NCBI RefSeq assembly: GCF_047495875.1
Contig: NC_092461.1
Location: 48,985,101 to 49,049,100, forward strand
Reading direction: 5' to 3'
Source: Pithys albifrons albifrons
Taxonomy: Eukaryota > Chordata > Aves > Passeriformes > Thamnophilidae
Length of the DNA stretch: 64,000 nucleotides
Positions 34,836 through 50,644 of the stretch are shown one piece after another; position 1 is the first letter of the stretch; every line of letters starts with the position of its first letter. A model generated the notes under the pieces. That model ran no database searches, was not told the DNA's origin, and was given only the letters and a program-made list of their open reading frames with translations. The position numbers and the translations under genes are program-made.

Positions 34836-35182
34836 TTAGGGCATAGGTTGGACTCGATTGGTCTCTTCTCTCAGGCAACCAACAGTAGGACAAGAGGGCA
34901 CGGGCTTAAGCTCTGCCAGGGGAGGTTTAGGTTGGATATCAGGAAGAAGTTCTTTACAGAGAGTGGTCAGGCATTGGAATGGCCTGCCCAGGGAGGTGGT
35001 GGATTTTCTGACCCTGGAGGTTTTTAAGGTGAGAGTGGACGTGGCACTTAGTGCCATGATCTAGTAATCAACATGGGGTTGGATTAAGAGTGGGACTTGA
35101 GGATCTCAGAGGTGTCTTCCAACCCAACTGATTCTATGACCTCAAAAAGTCTTTTCCAACCTGGTTGATTCTGTGATTCTTG
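34836..35182 (+). mobile_element. CR1 LINE 3' tail, sense, in KLF10 first intron
   Basis: Contains ggtttaggttggatatcagg, aagaagttctttacagag, gcattggaatggcctgccca, gggaggtggtgga and the end attctatgacc / gattctgtgattctt. 5' truncated, noncoding. It is homologous, in inverted orientation, to the CR1 at 31022-32660 on the other side of the CpG island. Confidence 0.92.
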
Positions 35183-35749
35183 TGAGAGAGGTGGATCTCT
35201 CCAAGCTGGTGATGTCCTTGCATGTATGCATGTGTGAGAGAAAGTCTCTGAGTATTCTCCAGAACATTTTTGGTAGCTAATACCTTCTGAGAGAAATGCT
35301 CATCATTTGATCATTTGACTGGTCAGAACCAGCCCCAGTGAAGTCCTTTCTCACGTGCTGCAATCAGCAGTGCTGAAGGCTGTGGCCAGGGAGAAATGGA
35401 AGGAGGGTGGAGTGGTGGAGGAAGTTTTGATTTACTGTTTTGGAGGGGGTGAAAATTTTTCTTAAGCTCTCAGACACAGTTCTTGCAACATGGTGTACCG
35501 TTAACATACTTAAAATCTGGATGAGTTCTTTTGTCTCGAGAAAATATACAATTTTCATGCCATGGCCAGATTTCTCCACTAACAACTTCATAAAAATATA
35601 TGAATAAAAAAGAGGGCAGGTATATACAAGCACATGAAGTGTATTTATCTTTCACAGTTTGTTTTCAGGATGCCTTCTTATAAGCAGCTGCAAAATACTC
35701 AAACTTAGCATCAGGTTTAAAGTTTCCTTTTTGCCTCTAACCAAAACAG
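35183..35749 (+). other. KLF10: KLF10 first intron, 3' part
   Basis: AT-rich intron ending in the acceptor ctaaccaaaacag at 35749. No other gene or repeat seen. Confidence 0.7.
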
Positions 35750-35758
35750 GAGTAAGAA

Positions 35759-38098
<2,340 letters not shown>

Positions 38099-39018
38099 CA
38101 GGACTTGCTCTGAAGATGGTGGAATTAACTGTTGCTGCTGGGATAGGCCGGCTGAAAAAAGGCTTTTGCTCCTGGTCTGTGGTTCTCTCACGCTGGCTGC
38201 TGAGACCAGTGCAGAGAGGCAAAGGCAGCCTGTGCTCAGCCACAAGAAGTGTTGCTGGGAGAATCAGTGGTTGACTGGAATAGCGAGTGTCTTTTGCACT
38301 AGTAGGGAGAAAGAGAGAAAGGGAAGGTTCTAGAGCAGAGCAGCCACATTGTGCCAGTTCTGAATTTTGCAAATTACTTGTGTATACTCTAGATCAGTCC
38401 CACAGAAGTGTTCGTGAAGGTTTGCTGCTGATGCCTGAGACCAACTCATTTTAGCTGCCAGTTGTCAGTCTTCAGTAGGCGCAGACTAGGACAGCAGCAG
38501 CATATAGGCACAGGCTTGAAAGCCCAGAACCCACCTGCGTAAGATAATCTAAATCAGTTTTCTTACTTCTGCCACCTTTTCCTGGTAGGGATCTTTTCCT
38601 CCTAACTGTTCTCCAGCCCCATCATAACTGATGATTTGGGTGCCAGACTCCTGGAGAGTTTAGGCCTCTCCTGCATGGGGTGCTTAACACATCGAGCTTT
38701 ACACGGCTGTCCAGAGGGGCTTGGGCAGCCAAAGGGCAGGAACGTTTCTGAATCCTCATGAGTTTTGTAATATTTTCCCAGCTGCTTTGTTAAGCTTTGT
38801 GATTGTTACAGCTGGTTATACCTGGGCATTGCACGATGCTTCGGCTTTTGTGTTACTTACACTTTCCTTTCCACCTTCTCACTGTGCTTGTGATGAGCAG
38901 ATACAGGGCACTTTGAAGCGAAACGTGTTAACTGAACTACTCTAGTTGATTAAGGGAGAAACCCAAGAATCTTAAGCTTCTTGATTGTGTTATTCTTTGA
39001 AAGGCAGTTTATGCTAAA

Positions 39019-39024
39019 AATAAA
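39019..39024 (+). terminator. KLF10: Possible proximal polyadenylation signal AATAAA, KLF10
   Basis: Canonical hexamer about 920 bases after the stop codon, without an obvious strong GT-rich element after it. Use is uncertain. Confidence 0.4.
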
Positions 39025-39278
39025 ACAGATATATTACGTATTGTATGAAATTAGAAAGTTGTGATTTGAAAAGCAAAACAAGGCAGCAAAGACACCAGCC
39101 TACAATTTAAACTAGCTTTTGTGACAATGCATCAATTTTCACTATTTCTATTTTATCATATTATATTGAGGACACATATCAGAAAGTGAATGGTTTGAAA
39201 ATAGTGTATTAGGTATGCTTTTTGTGACTACTTCAAAGATTTGCACATTTCTTATGTTGTACTTTATACTTTGTTTAC

Positions 39279-39284
39279 AATAAA
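39279..39284 (+). terminator. KLF10: Polyadenylation signal AATAAA, KLF10
   Basis: Canonical hexamer in tttacaataaaccaatt, followed by T-rich sequence (ttttctttaata, ccttttctttttaatt). The likely main 3' end. Confidence 0.6.
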
Positions 39285-39300
39285 CCAATTTTCTTTAATA

Positions 39301-42300
39301 TAGACCTTTTCTTTTTAATTCATAGCACATCTTAACCCTTTGCAAGGAAAATAACCTCAAAATAAAATTGTCTTGACCAATGGAACATAATCCCTTAATT
39401 TTTGGTATTTTTTAAGCACTATAAAGCCCACAGGAGTGGAATTTCAAGCCTGCGCTTACTATTCTGCATGTCTGTTTTGTTGTGGTTTGGGGTTTTTTCT
39501 CATACCCCTCTTTTTCTTCGGCACCCAAAACTAAACATGCTTATGTGGGCCATTACAAAGCTGATGAAAAGTATTTCCTTTTCGTTGGTGATTGCACTGT
39601 CTTCCCCAGGAAGGAGCCCAGCCCCTGTTCCCAGCTGTGGGGCAGAGGTGCTGGCTACCACCCCCGCAGTGTGGGATCCGGGTTCCCTGTGGCCTCATGC
39701 AGGGCCAGTGGGCAGGCAGTGCTGGCATTGAGATGGGCTGGAGGTGGGCTCCAGGCCAGGGGTTTACCTGCCCCCATTAAAGCTGTTCTTGTGGGAGTGC
39801 CCTGCTTGGGGGAGGACAGGGAACTGGGACTCTCCCATCCCAGGGCAGTGGGCAGGCAGCACAGCTTCTCCACCCACTGCCCTTGCGTGCCAGAGGTTGC
39901 TCATGTGGGCTCTTCTGCCTCCTGCTCCAACTCCCCTGCCTGCAGGGATCCCCAGATTGCACAATGCAAGTGTTGACTCACTGCCCTTCCCTGCCAGGCG
40001 TTTGGTGCAGGGGCACTCCTTACCTTACCCTGTTTGACGCAGGGGCTTGCGTAGGGAACACCTGAGTCACTGCCTTTTCTTGTTCCAGTGGGAATACACC
40101 ATCATAGACCAATGTAAAGGAGAGGCTTTTCCCCAGGAATGTGAGTCCTGCTCCATCATCTTGCTTCAAGGTCTTTCTCATTTCATGAACATGAGATAAA
40201 ATATTGTAACAGCTGAAACCCTTCCACATCTGCAAGTAGCCTTTGGACTAGGAGCCAGGTCTCCTCAGCTCTGCCTGGCATGCTGAACCTTGAATCTCCT
40301 TTTGGGCCACAGCCCCACAAAAGGAGAGCATAAAGAAAGTGCCACCTGCCCTCGGCATCCTGCCCACGCCGGACTGGCCCTGTGGTCTCAACAGTGCATT
40401 CAGTGGGCTTCCTCTAGCTCAGCATGGACCTGAACATAAATTCAGCTTTCCAAGTGAACAGTCTCATGCTGCCATGTGAGAAAAGAGGAAGAAAGTGGGT
40501 TTTCATTCTGTGCCCATCTCCACTGCCTGTGTTTCCTGAAGAAAAAGCAGCTGCTGCTGTTTTTGTGTAGCATTCCACTCTCCACTTAGGTGTGTGCAGG
40601 GTGTGCCCTGGGAGCGCCCACTGGCTGCACTGCTGGGAGGCTGCCTGTTTCTGCATTGCCGTGAGCTAAATAAAATACTGCTACTCCCTCTAAATACAGA
40701 ATTTAACAGCAAGAAGTGCACTTCTGACTGGTTCCAGCCAAAGGCAGAGCCATAGTTGTGAATTTACCTCATATGCCATTTTTAAAGCTTAACCATGGAA
40801 TCCAACTGAAAATTAAATCAGTTATTTTGGGGTTTAATCCAAGGTTAACCTGAAAAATGTAGTTGAAAGGGCATTATTAGACATATTTTCAATGCCGACT
40901 TTATTGTGCAATCAAATATGGTTGCATAGTAGGAAGTTTAATTTTTATGTATTTTTCTACACATTGCTGTAAATAATTAGAACTTCTTTATTCCTGTAGA
41001 TGAACTAAAGGCACTCCTCATGTTTTGTCCTCCTGTTTGGTTTCAATGATGAAGCCAAACAGAAATGCAAATCAAGACCCTCAACAACCCCCACAATTAG
41101 TACTTGGATGCCAACACTGGTGGGCACTGGCTGCAGTGGGTCTTGCCAGGGTGGTCACTGCTGTCACTTGCTGTGCAGACACCTGGCTCTGAGGGGGTCA
41201 GTCTGAAGGGATCCAAGAGATAGCATATATTCTTGGAAGAAGATTTTTGAAGTCTCTATAAACACTCCAGCTTGCTGCTTAGCACTGCGCTCTGAAGTGA
41301 TGTGCACACATGGAAGTTGATGCTGCAGTGGTGACATCAATTACACGAGCTGGAGTGAAAGATGTTCCCTGTCCCGGCAGGCAGGCAGCAGGGAAGAGCA
41401 GCTCAGGTGTCACAACAAATTGTCCTGGGAAAGGAGGGAGCAAACCTCTGTGTTCAAAGCAAAGTGATACATCCCCACCCTTGATATGCCTACCCCGGCA
41501 ATAGGAGCTGGGGGAGAGGAGGAGTGGGAGGCTAAGGCTGCTTGCCTGCCTGCCCTGGATGTAGTGCAGGCAGCTTATTCCGGCCACAGGAGGAGCAGCA
41601 GGACCAAGCAGGATGGGTTAGAGGGTCCAGGGTCTGGTTATCCCACTCCCAGCCTAAATACAGACAGATCAGTGATAGGGAACTGCAGTGCCAGGGCACC
41701 CTGCCTATGCCCTGAGCACTCTGTCAGTGCTCAGGGATTTTAATCTTCAGAGAGGATGTCTCCAGAAAGCTGGAAAACGCAAGCATTTTTCCTTGTGGTT
41801 TGGAAAAGACTGATTTCCATTACAGCAGGAGTATTTGTGGGAGGCTTAAATGCTCTACGAGTGAACTAATGTATTTTAAAAGAGGGGTCCTGAGCTGGGC
41901 CAGCTTGTCTGGAACCACACATGCAGCTGAGACAAGAACCAAGGCAGCCTGTCTACCTATTCCACCTGGTGAGCTTGGCTTTCTGAGGTTTTTCTCCCTG
42001 AGCTTTACCATCCAGCAGTGCTTTTTCAAGATACCCTCAACCAACCAGTCCTGTGATCCTGGCAGAGGGTCTGTTCAGCCTCTGTGCCAGTGAGGGTGCT
42101 ACAATGCAGATGTGGCCTGTGCCAAAGAGCCAAGAGGAAGGATAATCTTCTGCTGGCCTGAGACTTGCCCACCACATGCAGTGGCATCAGGTATTCCCCT
42201 GGCAGCTCCCCACTTTTACTGTAAATAGATGATTCATTCGTCTGCTTTGGCAACAAACTTGGATCACCAAGGAAACACAATCTGTCAGAAAAGTTAGAGC

Positions 42301-43752
42301 ACAAATCAGGTCAAGAGAAATGATGAATGAATATGTGCATTACAGGCTCAAGGTTCCAGTTGTGTATCACAAGTTTTCTGCAGAAAACTTTGTTTCTCCT
42401 GGAGCATGTGGTCAAGGCGGGGGGCATGGGGGAGGGTAATATTCAGCCAGAACAAATGTTTTTGGAATATGTCTTATAATATAATCTAACGTGTCACACA
42501 GAACTTTCATGCCTAGGGATATGAGGATCTGCAATGCTTTCTGTTGTCACAAAAAGAAAATGTGGTACTTTAGCAGTAAGAAAACAAGAGCAAAACATGT
42601 CTTTACCTATCTCATTATATTCGTGAGAAGACAGAAGCTAAACTTGCTAACTCACTTGATGTGCTGTGGTATAAATCAGGTAATCATCATATAAAATGCA
42701 TTAAATAATTCAGAAGCTTTTTTAGGATAACACAGTTTTGATGAAACTTTATACTTGATTGTGTATTCCATTCTGAAAGTCAAAGTAGTTGTTTAGGGGA
42801 AAAAAAATTCTGCTGTTACCATGACTTCAAGTACTTGGAAGGTTTCAGAAGATGTCAAGGCACTTGCATGGTAACAACTTCCCAAAAAGCAGATGTAGCC
42901 ATGGCAAGGACTGCCCATGCACTAACAGCTGCAGAGAGGCACAAGCAATGCTCTGCCTCGGCTAAATATTTCGCAGTGCCTCAACAAAAACTTAGATGGC
43001 TTTGAATAGCTGAGGTATAGTCTCCTCTCTGCCCAGCATATCTCCTGACTGCTTCCAACACGTGAAAGAAGATCTGACATTTGTCAAGGCTACTGTTTTT
43101 TTAAAAAACCTTCATGACCTTCTCATTAGTGCCACTTGGGCTGAATTCCATACAGTCATTGTTTAATGGTGAAGGCTGGGATATTCTCTGGGATAGCCAG
43201 GAGACTTATTATGAACAGCAACCTCAGGTAGTTTAAACACTGCTGCTTGGGAAATGGAGCTTTTAATGTTTAATTGCCTGGCAGGCAGCTGGATAGAGCA
43301 ACCCTCACCTTCCCTAAATGAAAAGAGAGAGTAGTGCATGCTACTTGAGTGGAATTCAAGAAAATACAGGATACAGAAAGTACCTTAATGGCCTAAAATG
43401 CAGAGTGGTCAAAATGGTAATGAAACCCCCATGTGGCAAACAATAAAGCAAGTCCTCTTACCACCCCCCCAGCCACAATGTAAAAAGGCATTTAGGAGCC
43501 ACAGCACAAGAGGACAGAGCAGCCACTTTCAAACAAGCTATGCAATCAGCTTAATGAAGACACAATTCTTGATCACCTGTAATCAGCATTCCCCAGGTAA
43601 TCCTGACTAACGGGATAGGGACTGCAACGGCAGAAGAAAAGGCCAGGAAAACCGAAGAGATTTCCAGTTTGCAGCTGCAGTACAGAGCACTGGCCCAGGA
43701 GAGTGGCAGGGATGGCCAGAGAACTCCTGCCCTGGGATTGTACAACCTGCAC
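39301..43752. other. Intergenic, KLF10 to ODF1, part 1
   Basis: Only short overlapping open frames without domains. GC-richer patches at 39.6-40.0 and 41.3-41.7 kb are not CpG-dense. No mobile element recognised. Confidence 0.45.
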
Positions 43753-43768
43753 CTGTGTGTGTGTGTTG

Positions 43769-43806
<38 letters not shown>
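43753..43806. repeat. (TG)n followed by (CTG)12 trinucleotide repeat
   Basis: A short TG tract (43753-43766) leads into twelve uninterrupted CTG units (43771-43806). Frames through it give poly-Ala or poly-Ser and have no other coding signal, so it is treated as a microsatellite. Confidence 0.93.
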
Positions 43807-43808
<2 letters not shown>

Positions 43809-46800
43809 TGGTTGCAATGCAGGTTTAGGGAGCAGTTTCCTTTAATGCTCTTGGTTGAGCATAAGTGGTTTTATTTCCTTTTCTTCTCCCCACCAATACT
43901 GGCTGTTCTCACAGTGCCGTGTTGGTGCTCTGGGGCTTTTGAGATCCAAAGAGATGTCAGGCTTCCTGCCCTCGTGGAGACGACAGCACCCATTCCTATC
44001 TGCAAGCAGCTGCATGCGGTCCTCAGGTGATGGGCTTCCCCACACCTGTGGGCTGTGCAGTGCCTTACCAGGAGCTCCCACTACAGGGAATTATGCTACT
44101 GGCATCACAGCCCTTCCACTGGCAGGTGACCTGTCACCCCACCTCCTGGCACCACACTGCTCCTCATTCTGCACTGGCTTCCCAGTGCAAACAAGAGCAC
44201 ATATTGGGAAATGGAAAATCAGAAGCAGTCCCGCTGCATGGGAGCCTTCACTGGGGGCACTGGAGCAGCTCAAACCCCGCACTGGAAACATGCTGCTGCT
44301 GGCTGCATCTCTCCCTGGCCCTGACTCACGGGCTCATCGTCCCTTCCAGCACTGGCACTTACTGAACCCCCAGCCCTGCTTGTCAGCAGTCCAGAATTGA
44401 GGAGGTCTTCTTCTCATCAAGTCTGGGAGATGTCTGTGTCTTTGGGACCTCACCTCCTCCCTCAGCTCCAGCTGAGATGACCCACGGGCTTCCCACACTG
44501 CCAGCAAAGCTGGCTCAGGAGGGTGGTGTGATCACCTCCATCTCCTTTTGCTAGGAAACCATGCTGGCAGAAGATTTTTGCCATCTTTTGAAATAAAGGG
44601 GAAACTGTGGCATCCCTGTGAAATTATAAACCCAGTACACAGGTCAAAAAAGGCCCATCACTGAACTAAGAAGGAGAAAGAAATTGTTACTGTCTGGACG
44701 AACACTTACAGACTGGCCTGGATGTGTTGCTGCTGTCTTGTACTGATTCATCTCAACGTGACCCTCCCAGACATGGGACAGCAGGAATTATTTCAGGTCT
44801 TCCCCTTTGAAGTGGTCAGTTGCTAATCTGCAGCTGTGGGGGATCTTTTTATTAATTATTTTTCCATTTAGGCAAAAGACTTTTCAATGCCCTATTTAAG
44901 TGAAGGAACAAGTATGATGAGTCGATGATGAGTCACCAGGCCAGGAAAAAAGCTGCAGGAAGGCTTGACTATTTATAAAATGTAAAAGAAAGAAAGGAAA
45001 TGCATTCTAGATGCAGTTAGATTTGGAAAGTGACTCCAACTTCTCTTATGGGATAGCATATTCCCAGGCGCCAGACAGCAAACCTCCCAGGAGGGAGGCG
45101 GAAGCGCTGGTGAGGCTTACCCAGCTTTCAGGAAGGATTCATTGGCATTGCATGGAGCAGTGGGCACCACAGGGCCTACCAGCCCTTGCCCTGTGTGGGA
45201 GAGCTTTGCAGTCTCCTCTGAGGGGCACGGCCATGCAGCCAGGCTGCCCCTCATCTGTCACCTTTGCACCAGCACCTCGTGCTGGGGGGAGGTTGGACAG
45301 CTCTCGCACCACCGACCTCTCCAGCACCACGGCACAAGTGTTGGCTGTGTGTGCCAAGGCAGCTCATTGCGTAAGGTCAGGCACTGCCATGTGAGGCACT
45401 GGGAGTGGCAGTGGCACAGGCATGGGGCTCTGCTGGAGCAGGGGCAGAGGTGGAGGGAGGGGATTCCTCAGCTTCACTCTCTGCCAGCTTCTCTGCCAGA
45501 GACACCGGGCCCTGAACAGGAAACCTCTCTGTGGTTCAGCCCCCACAGTTCTCAGCTCATCCAGTTCATGCCACAGTACCACAAGGTGGGATGTTGAGGT
45601 GCCACGGGATTAAAAACAAGCTAAAGAGTTCTTTGACAATAATTGTGCAGTCTTGGCATGGCTGTGAGGGCATAACAGAGTATGCAAACTGGCCTAAGTG
45701 GTCCCACAGACTGGAGATACCACTGCCTGCAAGTCCCACCTGCAAGATACAATCAATATCTGTCAGAAGGGTTTATGCTGCACCAGTACTTGATGTTTTG
45801 GGTGCAGAAAGGTCCTCAGCACAGGTCATTTGGGTGGCCAACACAACTTTGTCCTCATGGCCCACATCATCCCTACTTCTGGCACTGGGTCAAAATCCAA
45901 AAGCCTGTTGCAAAACTGTGTCATGGCATGGTCAAACAGGTGCTTAAACAGGACAGAGGGACTAGAAGGTGATGAGCTTTCTTTATTGCTTTAGACACAG
46001 ATTATGTGTTGGTGGCTTGATCCAGTGCTCACAGTTCTGATTCAAGACACAGCTTGGTGCTGATGTTCAGTGCACATCCCAGTTTGTGGGACACCTGCAC
46101 ACCTAATGAGATTAACATCTTTAGGAGTTTATTTAGGCTCTAGTTTCATAAAGCACTGGATCTGGGGAAGAAGGAGGACAGATCTTTGGTGTTTAAGTGA
46201 GTGAATAGTGTGAGCTGGGTAACAGCTCCTCACCTAGTGCATCTTTAAAGAGTTCATCCAAATCAGAATGTTTCTGGGGGGAAACCAAAGTGATGCCTCA
46301 CAGAAGGAAAATTGGTTTTGTTTGCTAAAGTCAAGAAAGTTGGCTGCCTTTATCACCGACAGCCTTTAAGGAAAAAAACCCACAAATTTGGAAGTGCTTA
46401 AAATACTTTTGGTGTTCGTAGGTAACAAGAAAAAGAAACAGGTTCCTGTGAGGGTATTTTGGTGACTCTTACCACTACCATCAGTGGAAACTTTGCAACA
46501 AAGATTTAATGGATTTGGTTTTGCAGGGCTGCTGCTGGGAAGAGAATTCCTCAGCAGCACGACAGTGTACTGTCTTGGGTTCATCACATCATGCCCAAGA
46601 AATACAGGCCCTGTATCCTGAAAGCACTTCAGCCTATGTAGAAGGCCATTCCAACTCTAAAGAAAACTTGTACTTGTCCTGAAAGGTGTTGTTTTCCTGA
46701 ATCCCTCAAAAAAAATATCCCTGCAGTAAGGAACCAATCTGCTTTATTTCTGTGCATTGCTAATGCTGTTGGTTGGCTAAAATAGGCTGTAAATAAACTA

Positions 46801-49426
46801 TTTCTTTCCCTTGCATAGTTGCAATGGAGGGTCTGTGGTGGCTCAGAGCTCTTGGGAAGGCACTGCCTCACTCCGCAGGGGCTCAGCAGGGCTTTGCCAG
46901 ATCTGCAGATATCAGAAGTTACAGCATCTGCTGTTTCTCTGCAGTGCCAGGCAGGACAGCCTGCAGTGGTTGTGTCTGGGGGTTGAAGACACCCCTCAGT
47001 GTTGGTATCTGTCTGGCAATGATTTTGGGTGTCTTCCTCCTGGACTCCTACCTGCCTGTCTGGAGCCTTTGGTGCGGGGTGAAAACTTTGATTCTTGTTG
47101 GCAACTCTGCTGGAAGTGCTTGGCCAAGCAGATTGTCCACACCGTGTTGCAGGGCACTCAGGACAGCCAAGCATCACTCAGGCTCCAGAGAACAGGGTGT
47201 TTTTTGCTTCCCCTCATTTCTGCCCTGCTGGGTGTTGACTAGCCGGGGAGAGGGAGTTGCCTTTTGCCCTCCACACTCTGAGCCTCTGCACTGGTGCAAA
47301 AGGTACTGGTACCTCAGAAGTGGGGCTTGGGGAGGAGGAAAAAAGTGGGCAGGAAGAGCAGAGGTAAAGAGCCATCCCCACAGCCACCCACACTGGGAAT
47401 CACAGCCAAGGCAAGGCTTTGCCACTAATGAGTGGCATTAATGCCCATGTAACAGGAACACTTTGCAACCCTGAGTGGCTGATTGCAATGCAATTTCAGG
47501 GTCAGACCTGACATCACAGGACTCTAAGTGTCACCAAAGTAAAAGAAAATGTTGTTAATTAACTCTTTTGCTTTTTGGCCTGTTTTTTCCTGGTACATAT
47601 TGCTTACACACTGATAGTCTCCTTTCTGTTTTCCTTGCTGCTGTCTACTTTTTTCTACCTTTAATGTGCACTGAGTAAATTTAATTCCACAACCTCTCCG
47701 CAGCCATATGCCACCACTGAAAGTTGTCCCCAGCTTTGTGGGTGCACAAGAGGAAGCAGGATGCTTTGAGACACTGGTTTGGATTTTAAAGTTTGGCCAT
47801 TTCCCATGGCAACAACCCCCATACAATACCCAGTACAAACCTTGTTCTTGCAGAAACCAATGCAGTTCTGCAGTGTTGACTGCTTTGTGTTTAATTTTAG
47901 ATGAGATATGAAATGGGGTCCTGGGGCTTATGCAGAGTAGGGTGAGTCCTGGAGCTATGTTGGATACAACAAAATCAACCACCCAAATTTACTGGATGTG
48001 ACCTGAAACTGCAGAAAGAAGAGTTTGTGGCTTTTGCTAGGACAGTAGATGGTGCAAAAACTTCCTCCAGAAAGTCCCCTGTGCTCTGGCACCCTTCTGG
48101 GTCCCACCAGGCAGCAGGGTTAAAAGAGACCAAACTTGTGTTAACCACTGGTGGGAACGTGGGGATGGGAGCCTGAACTCTGCCCTGGGAGATGCTGATG
48201 AGCCCATGGCTGCAGCTGTGGCTCCTTGCCTGCGTCAGTAATTTGGGGTGGCAGATCTTAGGTCCCCTCACTTCCTTCTTGGCTTTGTCCCCAGCACATC
48301 CCCCATGCTTTGGGTCACTTAGGGCCACAGGGGCTGCTGAGAGTTGAGCAGCAGGGGAGACCTTCTGAAAGGAGGCAGCAGTCAGAGGAAGGCTGTTGCA
48401 AAGGACCACTTTGTTCCACTGGCAATACCTGTGCCATGGGTAGTGGACACTGGGCGATAGTGGTCAGGCACAGGAGCCCCCAGGCCCAGCTCAGCAGCTG
48501 CTCCGGAGGGAGGGCTGCACAGGGAGTTTCTGGAAATGTCAGGGGTCTAATTGTGGTGCAGGAGGTTTGCTGCCCCAAAGAGGGGGCCTGGAGGAAGGCA
48601 AGACTGTGAAGCAGGGGGTGAAGAAGGGGCAGGGATTGTAGTGGGTCCCTGAGGAGTGCAGGGTATGAGTAGGATGGGGTGTCTCCAGGCATACTGATAC
48701 TTTGTAGTAGTGCCTCATGGGGCTCAAAAATATGGTTGCCTAGGACTATGCAAAGCATAAAACCCATAGAAATTACAAATTTAGCTGTAACTCCGCTTCC
48801 CTCTTTAATTTGAGCATTTTTAATTAATTTCCTTAAAAAAAAAGCCCTGGAAATGTTTTCCTTTTGCTGTTTTCTTCCCCTCCTCTGCTGCAGCATATTG
48901 GCATTCCCCACACATTCCTCTGGTTGACTCAGGCCCCTGGGAGAGTGAGCACGCAAGGGCCGGGCCAGGGTGAGAGCTGCCTGGAGGTCCAGCTGCTGTA
49001 TCCATGATCAGCAGAGGCAAAGGCTGGCACCCCAGTGCAGGGCTGTGGTTCAGTGCCATCCCAGCGCTGCTCCTGCCCACCACACACTCTGGAATGGACT
49101 GTGGGGAAGAATTGTTGTTCAGAGATAGTTTTTCTTGTAACTGTTCTCCGTTTTTCCTCTCTCAGAGTTATGAAATCGAGGGCATGAACTCTTCCAGTGG
49201 GGATCTAAGACCCTTTGACAGGAACATCTGCATGTCCTTGGCATAGGAAATGATGGGGAAGAAGGGCTGAATGTGCTTGTCAAGAAGGCAGCAGAGAAGG
49301 CAGGACAAGCAGCTTCTTTTCTGCTTTTACTGAGCTCCTGCCTGTGGCTCCTGCAACATCACCTGCAGAACCTGCAGCTGAGAGATTCATCTTGGCAATG
49401 TATTCTATATCCCTCTTTTTTTCGCT
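43807..49426. other. Intergenic, KLF10 to ODF1, part 2
   Basis: No supported gene. The longest frames (minus strand 46629-47177 and 48315-48956; plus strand 46824-47441) have no recognisable domain or splice structure. No mobile element recognised. Confidence 0.45.
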
Positions 49427-49446
49427 CCCCCCCCCCCCCCCCCCCC
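49427..49446. repeat. C20 mononucleotide run
   Basis: Twenty consecutive C after a T-rich stretch (cctctttttttcgctc). Probably length-variable and hard to sequence. Confidence 0.92.
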
Positions 49447-50644
49447 GCCCTCTCTGGTAATGCCAATTTGTTCCCCCCTTTCCCAGGTAGTCCTAAAATT
49501 AGGCAAAAAGTCGCTGAGAGGCTTTTGTAACATGCAGCATCCATGCAAAGCAGGTGACAGGCTGTGCTGCCAAGGCTTCACTCCTCATCCTTGCTGGAAC
49601 TGCCTCTGCCTGCGTGTTAGTCCCCATGAGCTGCTGTGCTGAGACAGAACAGCGTTTGTCACGTCTTGTGGAGAAGGGGCCTAGAGGGAGTGCTCAGACC
49701 TCTTCCCTCTTGGAGCGTGGGGCCAGGATACAGGGCAGCCACCACTCTCTCCTCCTGCTTGCCATGTGACAGCCTGTTTTGCAATTCAGGAGAACAGAGA
49801 AAACCTGCTTCTATTAATTTTTATTTTGGCATTAGAAACGCAAATTGCAATTCTCAGCAGATTGGACTGATCTGATTAAATTCTGAGTGGTTCCTGTGCT
49901 GATGGCAGCAATTGAGATAACTTGGTGGCAAACCAAAAAAAGTGTTGCTTTACTGAGAAATCTGGGAGGTTTACTTTTTCCGTCCCTGTAGCTGCTCTAA
50001 GAATTCATTCTTTTTAAAAAACAAACAAACCACTCAACCAAAAAAAAAACCCCAAACCCCTTTCTGAGTATGAATACACTGATTTGAAAGCAAAGCCATA
50101 AACTATGAACTCATCCCTAGACCTTGTTGTCTGGGACAGGGACATGCTATTTTGGAAAGAAGGTCACTCTGTTTCATTTAGTGGGGTTTTTCATTAGTCA
50201 AAGCTGACAAAAAGCCTCTTGCCTGATTCTTATCATTTTCCTGGAGTTTCCAAAGGCATTTAAGGTATCGTAAATATAATAGGAGCCTTTAGGAAAGTTT
50301 GTTACAAAGGACATTTTTAAGCTATGGTTGACCCCCAGGAGCATGAAGAACACTGATAACTGTATGGATGCCTGATTTTAGGGATTAGTTCTCTACTAAA
50401 GTCTGTGCTAGTAAAAAAAAAAGGCAGAACTTCACACCCCCCAATAACAGTCGTTTCCCTCCCATTGCACTGCTGGAACAAATTTGAGGCAGCACATAAG
50501 CAGCAGGAGGGGTGTTTAGGGAGTAGTGCTGCCTGTTGGGACGGTGGATACCTCCAGGGCAATCCACACCCCCACAGTGAGGGCTGCCCCTCTCCCCGTG
50601 TACAGCCCAAGTCAACCCATTTGGTGTTTGCAGCTCCTGATGCT
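49447..50644. other. Intergenic spacer with A-rich stretch
   Basis: No gene seen. An A-rich tract (aaaaaacaaacaaacc, then aaaaaaaaaacccc) lies at 50016-50060. Confidence 0.45.

Larger units (their letters stand above)
38099..39300 (+). other. KLF10: KLF10 3' untranslated region
   Basis: AT-rich sequence following the stop with AATAAA at 39019-39024 and a further signal at 39279-39284. Several ATTT-rich segments fit an unstable immediate-early-type mRNA, but no tight AU-rich cluster was confirmed. Confidence 0.65.

Noticed and set aside
43551..43817. Open frame with poly-Ser tract over the CTG repeat
   Set aside because: The homopolymer run comes from the microsatellite and there is no other coding signal on either strand.
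46629..47177. 182-codon minus-strand frame, overlapped by a 205-codon plus-strand frame
   Set aside because: Both strands are open over the same stretch and neither translation resembles a known family.
48315..48956. 213-codon minus-strand frame
   Set aside because: No recognisable domain, no splice context and Leu/Pro/Ser-rich translation typical of chance frames.
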